Assembly (NCBI GenBank): GCA_016081115.2
Contig: CM071936.1
Location: 82,382,943 to 82,446,942 of the forward strand
From: Rehmannia glutinosa
Lineage: Eukaryota; Streptophyta; Magnoliopsida; Lamiales; Orobanchaceae
Reading direction: 5' to 3'
Length of the DNA: 64,000 nucleotides
Position 1 is the stretch's first letter, and the number at the start of each line of letters is the position of its first letter. A program made the position numbers and the translations under genes. The notes under the pieces are model-generated. The model ran no database searches and was not told the origin of the DNA. It was given only the letters and a program-made list of their open reading frames with translations. Shown here piece by piece: positions 36,701 to 48,103 of the stretch.

Positions 36701-38413
36701 CACATGTACGAGACGATGCATTTGAAGAGACCTTCCCATTCTCAATCGAGCTCCCTGCACTAGAAGAAGAAACTGCTAAATAAAAGAAGAAGTACTCTGC
36801 ACGCGAAGAACCCATTATCCATCTTGACTCCATTGTGCCAAGAATTCAATTTCGGCGTTGAACGGCCGCCAACCGACTTGGAAGTAACAATGAAATCCAT
36901 GAAGTCTTCAAGAAAATCATGGAGAGATTGAGAGGATCGAAAAATCGAGGCCTCATTGGACATGCGGGTGGACAATCGAGATGCTACCCTCACTCAAATG
37001 TAGGACTTGAGAGGGATAGTGATAAGAATCGGGGAGTGGTGTAGCGGCAATCAACCATGCGTCTCGAACAAGTTCATTACTTCAAGGCACTCTATAACAG
37101 GATGCTTGTTTGGAGCGCGACAATGCTTGACATGAAGCGAGAGAATGCGGAGTACATTGAGAGGTTGAATGCCTCTCACAAAACAAAAATGGTCTTCTGC
37201 AGAGTTTTGAAGAAAGAAATCCTGCGACTTGAGGAGACTATGAATGCCAAATTCGGCCTCCTCATGGCTGAGATGAAACTGGTTCTGGTGATTCGAAGGC
37301 CACCCGTTCAATTTCGCATGCTGACTATGTCGCACCGACTCAAGCGAGACCAGCCATCACCGACCGGACTTCATGCTTGCTAGGATGTTTCGGAGTTCCT
37401 CTCTCCTTTGATGATGCCAAAAAGGGGAAGAGGAATACGAAGAGCTTAAAAGATCACATTTGTTGTAGAGAAGAAAGATCACATTTGTTGAGAAGAGGAA
37501 AGAAAAAGAAAAGTTGTTGAGGGGGAAAGGTCAAAGGATGTGACCTTAATGCTTGTGAAACCCCTCGGCAAAGGTCATGTCACGGCCAAAGATAATCAAG
37601 AAACTTCCTATAACTCGCCGCTCTATCACTCTGTTGTGCCCATGTCTCATAAGAAAAAGATTGTTGAAGCGAGAGATGGAGGATTTCGATAAAAGAACGG
37701 ATGTCCGTGTTGAAGAGATGTTAAAACAATTCGGAGGCATTCCGATAGGAAAAGATACTGAGATGCCATTCCGGATGACGGACAAGAGCCAAGATCTCGA
37801 AGAATTCAAAACGCTCGAGTTCGAAGGATATTTCAAAAACATGTCCATAGCCCAAGCCTGGACTTGTACTTGAGAAAGATCTCAAGTCATGCGAAGAAGG
37901 TGACGAGTGACCAGACTACTAGCGATCCTCTGCTGGTCACCTCGGTAAAGAAGACTCGATAATATACTCCCGAGAGGAGGAGGAAGAAGTGGCGGAGGTA
38001 GAGGCTTTAAACCTAGACCTCTACCCAAAAATATTGAATATGTAGATCCAGGCAAGAAAGAAAGGATCTACCGGGGCTGGATATGATGTTATAGCCAATC
38101 TGGAAGTGGAGAGGAAAAATCTTTGAATATGTAAAGAGGATTGAAGAGGAAAACAGAAGGCAAGATTAGTTTGTGGCAAGAAAGACAAGAAAGAAAAAGA
38201 AGAGATGAAGCTGCGAAGAGAGCTTACGAGAAGAAGAAAGCAACTGAAGAAGAAAAGAAAAGAAAGAGAGCTGACGAAGACAGAGTCAAGAAGAAAGAAG
38301 GAGGTAGCGAAGGCGATGAAGTGTTCTTTAACCCCTTCATGTATTTTACTTTTGTAAATACAAATGTATGTAAGTCTTCTGTACATTTAATGAAAAATCT
38401 ATATTTGGCGTAG
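33771..38413 (+). pseudogene. Extra ORF after pol (transposon-associated protein), broken
   Basis: This starts MAPKTDF at 33,771 and is interrupted by a stop at 33,912 and many frameshifts. The first part (to about 34,460) is a globular region with EYSHTYLEEVAPFYVN, RKDIMITAKDLAEHYLLPSEG and a W.E....ECA stretch. It resembles the 'putative plant transposon protein' domain found in many plant retroelements. Next is a K/P-rich basic part (PPKKK near 34,590). A long acidic low-complexity part (35,336-36,640), a coil-like region (37,050-37,870) and a K/E/R-rich coiled coil near 38,140-38,310 follow. No transmembrane helix is evident, unlike env-like genes of some Sireviruses. The function is unknown. 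Confidence 0.65.
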
Positions 38414-38484
38414 ACATAGTATATGCTCTGATTGCTCTGATACACATTGTAAACAGCTGTGTAAAGAACAAGAATGATATGATC

Positions 38485-38490
38485 AATAAA
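38485..38490 (+). terminator. Poly(A) signal candidate after the extra ORF
   Basis: AATAAA about 70 bases downstream of the last open stretch and upstream of the polypurine tract. With the internal TATA box it would delimit a separate transcript. Confidence 0.35.
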
Positions 38491-38587
38491 ACAATCTATT
38501 CAACACATACATTCTTTGTTTCTGCATTGTCTGTATGTATCATCTTTGTTTACATTTTACTTAATTTTGTGAAGTTTTGGCATCATC

Positions 38588-38601
38588 AAAAAGGGGGAAA
38601 T
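38588..38601 (+). promoter_or_regulatory. Polypurine tract of the Sirevirus-like element
   Basis: AAAAAGGGGGAAAT immediately before the 3' LTR. Additional tract-like copies occur near 37,421 and 37,519. Confidence 0.85.
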
Positions 38602-40147
38602 TGTTGGGAAATTTATTGTTTAGATTTTGATGAATGCCATGTAAAACTTAGACTAGAAAGTTGAAACCCCATTTTCCTTGTAATTTGTATTGTAATAGGT
38701 AGGGCTGTATGAGCTGAGTCAAGTCAGCTATGCCCGGGAATACAAGAAGTCAACTGAAGACTAGAATGAAGACTCTGCTCTGAAGCAGCTGAGTGTGGCA
38801 AGGAAGAGATATCAAGAACTCGACTGAAGGAGTATCGGCTGTGAGACTGCTGTGAGAAGAGTCAGTTAAGTCAACCCAAGAAGCCAAGTCAAGTTTAAGT
38901 GACATATGAGTCTTTTAATCATTGGAGCAGACTCAAGTCTCCTGGGAAAAGGCAGCTGCAAAGAGGAGTTAACTGAAAAGAATCCGTTGGACAAAAGTCA
39001 AGAATATTACTTAAACAAGTAATACTTTCATGCTGCCATGTATTAAAGTGCTCAGTCCCAGAAGCGTGCAAAAGGAATAAACCAATGGGAAGCACTGCAC
39101 CTTGTGTAAGATTCTGAAAAGCTAATCATTCATTTAATACGAGAAAAAGTCAACATCAAGGATTGCAACAAGACAAGCCAACAAACACAGTGATTTTTGA
39201 AAATCAGCCAATCTCTTTAACGGGCGATTTTTGAAAATTCACTATAAAAGTGAGGAATCACATTGAGAAAAGGTCACCTGAACCTTGCATATCTGAGATA
39301 ACAAGCTTTATTCATACTATAACCTGCAAAATATTCTCAAGTTATTCTAGCAAAATCCTCAAGCCTAAATCTCGAAGGAAATCAATCCAACACTAAGCAG
39401 TGAAGGAAAGACAACTTCAAACTGTTGAAGAGGAAACTTTTGAAGAAGCAAAAGGGGTCTACTTTCCAAGGAGGATTGTAGAAAGGTTCAAGGTCGAACT
39501 AATCTCAAGTTATTGGAGGGCTTCGTGATCAAATCCAAGAAGCTTGAGAAAGTGAGTTGAAGTAGCAAGGCAACCGCCCTGTGAAGTAGTTGAGTCGGAC
39601 GAGAAGCCAGCTGTGTGACCAAGGCATCTCTAGACTGAGTCCCAAAAGAGCAAGTCAGCTGTGTGATTAAGACTTGTATCTGGACTGATAACCACTCTGT
39701 ACTCTGATCATTACTTAGTGGATTCCTCCAGGAGTTGGAGAAGAGAGGAGTAGAAGAATTACCCCATCTTCGAACCTCTATAAAAATTATTGTGTCATTT
39801 ACATTTCCGCATTTTATTTCTGCATATCACTTTATATCTGCTGATAATTTGCTATCCAACTGATAAGTAACTAAGTGCTAAATTCAAGTGTTTAAAACAA
39901 ATTAAATCAAATTAAAGGGTGTTAAGTCTTCCAAAAATCTCATCACAACCAAGTTAAAGTTTAGACTAAACAATGAGTTATTCTATCAACAACTCAATCG
40001 AGTGCATTGAGTGGCTAACTCTGTTTGGTTAACTATCTTAGATGTGTATTTAACTCGTAATATTTTAAAAGGACTAAAATTGAAAAGTTGGTAAGGTTTA
40101 TTCAATCCCCCCCTTCTAAACCTTACTCACACCCCTTGGGACCTACA
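38602..40147 (+). repeat. 3' LTR of the Sirevirus-like element
   Basis: It starts TGTTGGGAAATT and ends GGGACCTACA. The TATA box is at 39,243-39,250. It keeps more AGCTG/CTG words than the 5' LTR. Confidence 0.9.
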
Positions 40148-40539
40148 CTTGATTTTACAGTTTTAATGAATTTATTGGTTGCATTTGTATTTACTTGTTG
40201 CTTATAATTTATTGATGAATGATGATAGTTTGCACGAACTTGCAGAATTGAACATGGTTAATTGTTATTAATATTAAGAATTTAACATATATATTAGGAT
40301 TTTTCTTATATAATAACTATTTTTTTGTAGGGTACCAAAAAAGTAGCCAATTTTTTCATAAAATTATAAGTTTTTATATAAAATAAATGGGTTTTGGCGG
40401 GTATGGGTAGTAAGCGGGTAACAACAAATGGATTTGGGATGGGTATAGGGTTTGGGATAGGTACGGGTAGTATAAATATTATAGGATTCGAGTACGGATA
40501 CCATTTAATAGGTGGGTACCCTACCCACTGCCATCCCTA

Positions 40540-40547
40540 ATAATACC
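40540..40547. repeat. 8-bp target-site duplication of the hAT element, right
   Basis: ATAATACC, identical to 18,267-18,274. Confidence 0.75.
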
Positions 40548-42300
40548 TCATATGTAAAAAGTATCGGTTTTTGCTTTAAAGTTTAAACATATCAGTTTTT
40601 ACTTTAAAAGTATTATTTTAAAACATACGTTTTAGAGTAGAATTGATAATTTGAATAGGCTTAAATCCAATACTTTCAATAAATTCTCGAGTTCTACAAA
40701 TATTTTTCAAAATAAAGGTGATACCTTTCGAGTAAAAAACGATACTCTGAATTAATACTATAAATATAACTTTGCAGTTAAACAAGTATCAAATTTTGCA
40801 GCCCAAAATTTTGTTCGACCGCTAAACACCTATAAAAGTCTAACAATCCTCGCAAGAGAACGAGATCAATCGTAGGGTAGCAAGTTGACCACAAGTCGTT
40901 TCTCAAGGAAGACTTAGCCGGCAAATAATTATTATGTATCACAATAGACAGAAAATAAATCCTAAACACTCTAACCAGATTTGTTGGTTTTATTTAAACT
41001 AAAAGAAGATACTTAAAAGGACAAATTAAAACTAAGCAGGATTAAACTTGGAGAAAAGGATATGGAAGAAAGTCTAGGATTATGGATTCATATCATCAAA
41101 CTTGCAAGCAGAATATCAATTAATTGATCATGCGATTAACAAATATAGCAAACATGTAAAGACTAGGTCTAGATCTGATAACTTTCGTATTCACAGATTA
41201 GGGCTATCCCAATAATTTCCTATTTTCATTAAACCTAGGGTTAGATAATACATCTCTGATTCATATCTAACCCCCTGAATAAATTTAGTCCAGGAATAAT
41301 ATCTTCTCTCGATCTCAATTATTCCCCCAAAACAATCAATAGTTGATCAGACAATCAATTTATCAGATAAAGCAATTTATTCAGGAAAGCAGATCAATTA
41401 ATCAATATTCATGCTTGTTTGTTTGAATCAAATCATCATAATCATAGAACAAGGAAATTAGTTCATGCTTGGGGATGGGATCATAATCTCAATTGAAGGA
41501 AAGAAAATAATCATAAACATAATCATGCAACAATAATAATCACCCAACATTTGAAATCAGACAAAAGAGATGAAGAAATCTTACTCTTTGATTAAGAAGC
41601 AAAATAAGTTCAAGGGAAAGAACCCAAGCAATCCCAATGTTGAAAGCAAGAGAAAAATACCAAAACACTAAAGTATAGAAGTGATATGAATGAGAATGTA
41701 CGAAATTATGGATCCCCCAAGTGCTATTTATAAGCCTAAGTCTATACAAGGTGGAAGAATCCAAAAAGGAAAAGGAAAATCGGATTTAAAATTCAAGAAA
41801 CATCTCCAGGTGCGCGTCCACGCAGTGACCCCGCGCGCATCGTTGCGCGCCGCGCTACTTGCCCGCCCGCACGCCTTGCGTGGGTGCCTGGCGCTCGTCT
41901 TGCCCGTGGCTTGCGCGCCCATCTCGCCTCTCGGCTGGTGCGCTTGCAGCAAAGCGTCCGTCTCTCTGTCTTTGTCTTGTGACTAAGTGCGCGTCCGCGC
42001 ACCATTGCGCGGCGCGCGCATTTACGTCAATCACGCGCGCACAACTTCAGCTTCCCCAACCGTCAATCGCCCATAATGTCCGTTTCGACCATTTTAGTCC
42101 GTTTTTAAGTTCTTTTTTTACGAAAACCTACAAAACAACCAAAAATACCATACGTAACATATGACAATATAAATGGGGCGAAAAGACACAAAAAATACGC
42201 ACACTCACTCATACGAAAAATAGAAATCACACAAAATTCACACACAAAAACATATAAAACATTGGGCCAACGGCTAGGTCAGGACACATTCACACTAGTT
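40548..42300 (-). repeat. LTR-like segment with a GC-rich island (possible solo LTR)
   Basis: On the - strand the part from about 42,285 to 40,775 looks like an LTR. It begins near TGTCCTGACCTAGC, has a very GC-rich block (41,810-42,060) with many GCGCGC words, then CTTATAAATAG (41,734-41,724) as a TATA box, and about 950 bases of AT-rich downstream sequence. No flanking duplication or second copy was found, and ends are approximate. There is no coding frame of note. Confidence 0.35.
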
Positions 42301-45156
42301 CTGCTTATTATGTCAGAATTGTTTTTTAAAAAATTGATCTTTTTCATTTGAATGGAATATTTTATTCTTGAATAAACCAATGTTGCAACTTCATATTATA
42401 GTAGTCGATAAATAGATATGTTGAGCTTATGACTACTGTTTGTTCTTAGATTACGTACAGTATGTTGATGTTGTTATTGTCTTTATTTTCTTGGGGGTAG
42501 ATGAGGTTGTTCCAACTTGAACCACCACTTTATAATATCTGCCTATTATATTTCTTTAATTTTGAACTGTGTTGATATTGTCCCTCACTATGTGTTTGTA
42601 GATGCTTAATAATTCTCTTAATATGAGTGTATTTGGATTGATAACAAAAAAATGGAGAGCTTTGTTTGGAAGAGAAATATCCAAGGCGCGTTGTCTGATG
42701 GTAGATACAAGGGGTACAGGCTGCTTCGCGTAATAAATAAATGAATAAAGACAAACTTAATGAAAGAAAGGAGAGGACATAAGGACCAAATAATAGAACC
42801 AAAGTAACCCCTTTGCTATTAAACTTTTGTTATCAAAACAAAAGATAATCTCAAGCAGTGATCATTTAAAATGCATGGGATAGTTCAATATATGCTTTGC
42901 TGGATTAGCTAACCGCTGCTTGGACCCTGGTGCATTTGGATATATTTCCTTTGACCGAGATGTTTTAATATATCCACTGTGCAGCAAGACACATTCACTT
43001 GTAAATTAAGAAGATTAATTTAGAAAATCAAGTAGACTAAGTTCAAAACGAAATTTGACTTTGGGTTTGAACAGCTGAATATCTTGTTTATTTTGGACCA
43101 TGATTACATTAGTTTTTGGGGATGCGAACGGCAAATGCAACATTTACCCGGAATTATAGTGAGTTTTTTTTTCTTCCCCAAGTTGTGGTTTTGGTCTTTC
43201 TTCCCATAATTCTTTAAGTTATAGATTCCAGACATTCCTAAAAAAAAACAGAGGACATTTGAGAGTAAATATACTTTTTAGGATTAAAATGTCAATGTTT
43301 ACATTGAGAATAGAATTAGATTCTTTTAGCCAAATAACCTCTTCTTTAAGGATTGTAAAGAAATCTTATGCTTTCTGATTTTCAAATAAGAAAACAAGCC
43401 ATATAATATCAAGAGCTAACAAGTAATTAAGGTTTTTCAATTTTCAAGTATTTAGAATTCTAATAAAAAGGTCACTTAGTTTAATTAATTCTTAATTTTG
43501 ACTGTTCTTCATATGCATGAATGAAACAATATTAAATGATAAGTTGTTCTGCTTTGTGTGATGGATATATGATATTTTCAATTTTGAAACAAACACACAC
43601 TATCAAGAGCTAACAATACAGACTTGAACTTTCAATGATTTAGACTCTAATAAAATGGTTGTTGCTTCTTAGTTACAGCTTCTTAGTTGGTAGATGTGAC
43701 TGTTCTTGAGATTCATGAATGGAACAATAGCAAATTTTTTTTAATTTTGAATAATATCACTCAGAGCATGAATGGAATAATAGCATGTTAAAAGGATAAG
43801 TTGTTCTGCTTTATGTGTTTGATATAAGATTTAGCTTTTCTTGGAGCAAGAGAAAGTTGATGGAATTTATGCTGAAATAATATCAGATTTTCGCTTGTGG
43901 TATAACTTCTTCTCTTGATAGTTCATATTCTCCATTCTTGGCAAATATTATATGAATTTAAACTTTTGCTCTTTTCTTTTTTATGGATATCATGTTTTGT
44001 TTACATTATAGTTGGACCTTAAGAGGTGTACCAATTTGTTAATTTATTTATTCATGATATCCCAATATATTCATGATAGTTTTATTGTCTCGAACTTAAT
44101 TGAAACGGAAATGCACAAAATTCAGCATATATGCTTTCTTTCTCCATTAGATTCTATATTCAAACTAACAATTGCTTTGCTTTGGTGGCTACCCTGTAAT
44201 ACAGGCGAACTGAGAAGTTTAAATATTGAGAGCTAACGTTCAATATTGTGTCGTCATTCTAAACAATTGGGTTATAATATAGGTGTTCCCGGGGTAATAC
44301 TTGCTTCCGTTACCACATTTCCTGATCCCTTTGTCTTTCATAATATCTGGTTACAACTTTAAATGATTTATGCACAAAGTAGTTGCAACATGTTCTCTCT
44401 ATTATCTTTTGTATTAAACCTGCTATTTTGTTTGCACAGGAATAAGCCTAAACCACTTTGCAACCATCCATCTTGAACATGAAATGTTATTTTTGTGGGA
44501 CTTAAAGTTCAGTGGTAGATTGTTAGATTGTTGTCGTAATTACTAATCATTGCTCTTGTGCTTGAAATTCTAAGTTCAATAACCGATCAATATATTGATG
44601 TCATAATTGCACTGCATATGCCTAAGTACATACTTTTCCCAAATATTGTGAATAATGGTCAGACATTGTTTCTTCTATTTCTGATATTGTGAACATTTCT
44701 CCAAATTATGCCCCTTAAAGCACTAGACAAGATCGAGTGGGTGTTTTGTAAGCAAAAAAAGATTAATTGATAGAAGCATGTTTTCCCTTGATAGTTGAAT
44801 GTTTAATTTCCTCAATCAGTTGTCTCTCGATAAGCAATCCTCCTTACATTCAAGTCTAATCGGTCAATTAGGAAAAATAATCTCAAAGGTATTTTACTCT
44901 CACCAAATTTTATCTTTTCCTCTCATCGGGCTTTTCTGAGTTTGGAAAAGCAATCACAGTGATTGGGCAGTCCAAAAGACTGCTTCAACTATAATATCAT
45001 ATTTTTGTGTGGTAGTTTTACTTCTTCCCTTGGTAGTACATATTCTCCACTATTGGCAAATATTATAGGGATGAATAATAAAATATTTATATAAAGTAAA
45101 TAAAAATAAATTTGTTTATAGTCGTGTACACATTGATTCTCTCACATGCATCATCA
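42300..45156. other. Unassigned AT-rich DNA
   Basis: T-rich, intron-like sequence with short repeated phrases (for example AAGTTGTTCTGCTTT near 43,541 and 43,799, and ATGAATGGAA near 43,714 and 43,769). Splice-acceptor-like TTGTTTGCACAG lies near 44,430. An open - strand stretch at 42,802-42,530 has no recognisable motif. I see nothing that can be called a gene. Confidence 0.4.
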
Positions 45157-45387
45157 TTAGAAAATATTGACACAATCAAAAACGTGGTTGGCATGATAAG
45201 AGAAAACAAACACTTCATCATCTGGAATTGCGTTATCATGGACGAATTTATTCAATCCATCCGTAAAAAAGAACGCGCCATAGGGGATGATCATTTTGAC
45301 GTTCCAAGTGCGTCTGTTCACATTATGCAGATCACAATTTAATGGTATAAAACCATTAAAATGACGTGCGAATTTGGATGGAAGACG
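45157..45387 (-). pseudogene. B3-domain (REM-like) transcription factor exon, probably a gene fragment
   Basis: B3 domains bind DNA in plant transcription factors. The - strand frame reads RLPSKFARHFNGF, then RTWNVKM, GLNKFVHDN and VFVFSYHANHVFDC. These are the characteristic (L/I)P.KF, W.V, GW..F(V)..N and (D/E)..+VF.Y blocks of a B3 domain in order, at normal spacing. The block begins exactly after an acceptor-like TTTTCTGTGTCAG (cag at 45,390-45,388), so it looks like an exon. A stop follows about 75 residues in, at the usual end of the domain. No other exon was found nearby, which suggests a captured or decayed fragment. Confidence 0.65.
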
Positions 45388-45435
45388 CTGACACAGAAAA
45401 TTTAATATAATTACAATTTGAAGAGATAATGACAT

Positions 45436-46438
45436 GACAACATATTTAGTTAAACTTTGTAATGAATTTCTAATGGAACAATATCATAAGTTATTCTAAT
45501 AAATTCTTTATAAAAATAATAGGAAAAAATAAAAATTATAAAACTAGTCACCGAGCCGGTATTTAATTTAAATTATCATCCTCATGAGCATCTGACAAGG
45601 TAAGCGTCAGTTTTATCACTAAGTATTTATTTAACTATATTTCATTTCTCTGAAAGAATTTTGTTTGCCATCACTAACTAAATTACGTAAAAAGCCATAC
45701 TAAAAAAATACATAAAAAGTCGTACTAAGAAATACGTAAAAAGCATGTTCTATAGATTATTCGATACAAAAAGAAGAAATTCTGGAAGTGATCGACATGT
45801 TTAGTTTGCAATTAGTTTCACATAATCAAAGAGTTAGTATCGGGAATAATAAAAATAAATAAATCGTGATTCAAAACACAACTAAAAAAAAATACAACGA
45901 AACTATTAGGAATAATCAAAAAAGAAACAAATATTTTTTATTAAACTCACCAAATAACATTCGTACAGATCTACAACATGGTTTATATAAAAACTCTTGT
46001 TTAGTGCAGAATCCAAGTTCAATATTATCGATGTTGGCGGAACATTTGATGAAGACGGTAATAGGGGAACGTGAAGATGAAGTCATATTTGGTGGTTATG
46101 CTTCGAATTTAGGATTAACAATATCGAAGTGTCTCTCTAAAGAAATTTAAGTAGTATAAATATAAGAGGATTTAGCATAAATAATAAGCTGCCAAAAAAA
46201 TCCCTGAACACAAAATCTATTGTTAATTCAATGGTAAAAAAATACTTCAATGGTAAAAGATATATAAAATATTCCTATAAATATTCCGCCGAGCATCTAT
46301 TTGAACTATTATTGAACAATTTAGAAAAATTTGAATAGCAGTTAGTATTTAAAACTTATTAATATTATAGTATACAAAAAAGTAATGTCCACCATTGAAA
46401 CAAATAATAATATATATGAATAGAAATGATGTATAGAA
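45436..46438. other. AT-rich sequence without recognised gene
   Basis: An open + strand stretch at 45,866-46,150 has low-complexity N/K-rich composition and no recognised domain. I see nothing that links it with the B3 exon. Confidence 0.4.
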
Positions 46439-46530
46439 TCGTAGTAGTAGTAGTAGTAGTAATAGTAGTAGTAATAATAATAATAATAATTATTATTATT
46501 ATTATAATATTAATTAATTAATTAATTATA
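46439..46530. repeat. Compound microsatellite (GTA)n (AAT)n (ATT)n (TTAA)n
   Basis: Consecutive runs of GTAGTA, AATAAT, TTATTA and TTAATTAA. Confidence 0.9.
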
Positions 46531-46609
46531 GTCAAATAATATATAATTTTTAAAATATGAATAATATATATAGATAGAATTGATAGTATAGACTCACTTT
46601 TGGTATAAA

Positions 46610-46920
46610 GTATGAATACCATTTATAAAATTTTCCTATTTTTTTATACATATAAAATAGGAATATCATATATAATATTTTCCTAATTTATATAGTAGGA
46701 ATATCATTTACAATATTTTTCTAAATTAAAATATTAGCAAATAGAAGAAATAAAAAAATGCGGATTTTTTTTTTGTTTCGGCCTCCTAATTTTTATACAT
46801 ATATAAAATAAAATAGGAATACCATTATAATATTTGTCTAATTTAATATAATTTGTAATATTTTCCTAATTTATATACATATATAATGTTGGAATACCAT
46901 TTACAATATTTTCTTAATAT
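46610..46920. repeat. AT-rich degenerate repeats around AGGAATA(C/T)CAT
   Basis: The phrase GGAATA(T/C)CAT followed by ATAATATT(T)TCCTAATTTA recurs at about 46,660, 46,690, 46,817 and 46,892, separated by TATACATATATA. Confidence 0.6.
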
Positions 46921-46958
46921 AAGAAGTAAAAAGAGCGGAAAATTTTTAGTTTAGGACT

Positions 46959-48103
46959 TCTGCTATTATATATATATATATAGATGACGCACTATCTTTC
47001 CTTTTCATAAGATATATAATAGAATAATTGATGAATGTGGGTTCTGGTTGAATATTTTATGATAAAAACAAGAAGTTTCTTTCAGTATGAAAACTTCATC
47101 CTTTTTTATTAGAATTGATTATTACATTTTTTTAACTTAATTTTAGAATTAGTAGTAAAACTTAATTTGATTAGGTGGAATATGGATCAATATACTAGAA
47201 AGATCTAAGCGTGCAACCACCAAAATAGTTCTTCCGCTTTGTCATTATACTCAACGAAAAATCACGGGTAGTAAATGGAAAATTGAATGTACTAGGTGAT
47301 GTAATTGAAAAAATACGGTTCATTTTAAAGATGTTAAAGGAGAAAGATGCCTGCTACACCTGCGAATTACACTCGATCGAGAAAAGTATATAAAGATGGT
47401 TTAGAAAGAAAAAAAAAAGCGAAATGCAGAAAATGTTAGTGAAATCCAAATACCAAATGATGATGCAACCACTCTACAAAGTATCACAAACAATTTCAAT
47501 TAAATTCTTTCACATTAGTATTTGCACTTTTGGGTCCACATTAATGTCTTCACTTTGTTTCACCTATAACATTTTGTTTCATAAAATAACAAAGTGTTTG
47601 ATGGTATTTGGCTAAGCTTATAAGCTCTTCAAAATATGTTATAAGATGTTTGTGAGCTTATAAGTTATTTAAATTTGTTTAGTAAATTTTAGAAAAAAAA
47701 TCTTATAAGCTTCTAAGATGTTAATAGCTTATAAGTTGTTTTTAGAAAATGAGGGAAAACCCAACTTTCTTCAAAATAAGATCTTATTTCAACAACCTCC
47801 TTAATTTTGACTATTTTAATCACAAAATTGTCATTACTAACATCTTAAAAGCTACAACATCTTATTTTATACAAACAATTCAACAACTTATTTTTAAAAT
47901 AAGATCTAACATATTATAAAATGTAGGAGCTTATAAGATCTTTTAACTTAGCCAACATCCTATTAATCTTACAGATTTTCTTTCAAGTCAAACTACATTA
48001 TAAAAGATGAACAAAATTAAAATTAAAATTAAATTAATATCTTAATGTTAATTAAATTAGGAAAATTATATGGGTCACATGCAACGCACGTACACCTTAC
48101 TAG
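46959..48103 (+). mobile_element. Candidate short Helitron
   Basis: The right end has a 15-base hairpin (48,077-48,091, arms ACATGC and GCACGT, one mismatch), 8 bases, then CTAG at 48,100 followed by T. This fits Helitron 3' ends (hairpin then CTRR, next to a T). The left end is only proposed: TCTGCTATTATATATA at 46,959 resembles Helitron starts, but the base before it is T rather than the expected A. There is no coding capacity. Confidence 0.35.
47603..47960. mobile_element. MITE with GGCTAAG inverted ends
   Basis: The left end GGTATTTGGCTAAG and the reverse complement of the right end GGATGTTGGCTAAG agree at 11 of 14 positions. Inside, CTTATAAG words are repeated on both arms. The element is about 358 bp without a coding frame. 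I could not fix a target duplication, so the family is open. Confidence 0.55.

Larger units (their letters stand above)
18668..40147 (+). mobile_element. Sirevirus-like Ty1/copia retrotransposon (14 kb plus nested insertion)
   Basis: Two long LTRs (18,668-20,185 and 38,602-40,147) start TGTTGGG and end CCTACA. They are flanked by an identical 5-bp duplication CTTGA (18,663-18,667 and 40,148-40,152). A tRNA-Met primer site, gag, protease, integrase, RT and RNase H follow in copia order. A long extra ORF, several purine tracts and the 3' LTR come last. Long LTRs, multiple AGGGG-type tracts and an extra ORF after pol fit the Sirevirus lineage. A second element is inserted at 24,345-31,855. Stops and frameshifts mean it is not autonomous today. 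Confidence 0.85.
18275..40539. mobile_element. Non-autonomous hAT element, split by a retrotransposon
   Basis: The left end starts TGGGGATAGCGGCGG. The reverse complement of the right end starts TAGGGATGGCAGTGGG, and both continue to a GGGTACC word. Such (C/T)AGGGATGGCA ends and the 8-bp duplication ATAATACC are typical of hAT transposons. Without the inserted retrotransposon the element is only about 780 bp (18,275-18,667 plus 40,153-40,539). It lacks a transposase, so it would be mobilised in trans. It is the oldest layer of the three-level nest. Confidence 0.7.

Noticed and set aside
41690..42164. R/A/P-rich open frames over the GC-rich island
   Set aside because: GC-rich composition alone gives long frames without stops; the peptides are low complexity.
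42530..42802. Open - strand frame with a hydrophobic start
   Set aside because: No recognisable motif, no splice context and no repeat link; too little to call a gene.
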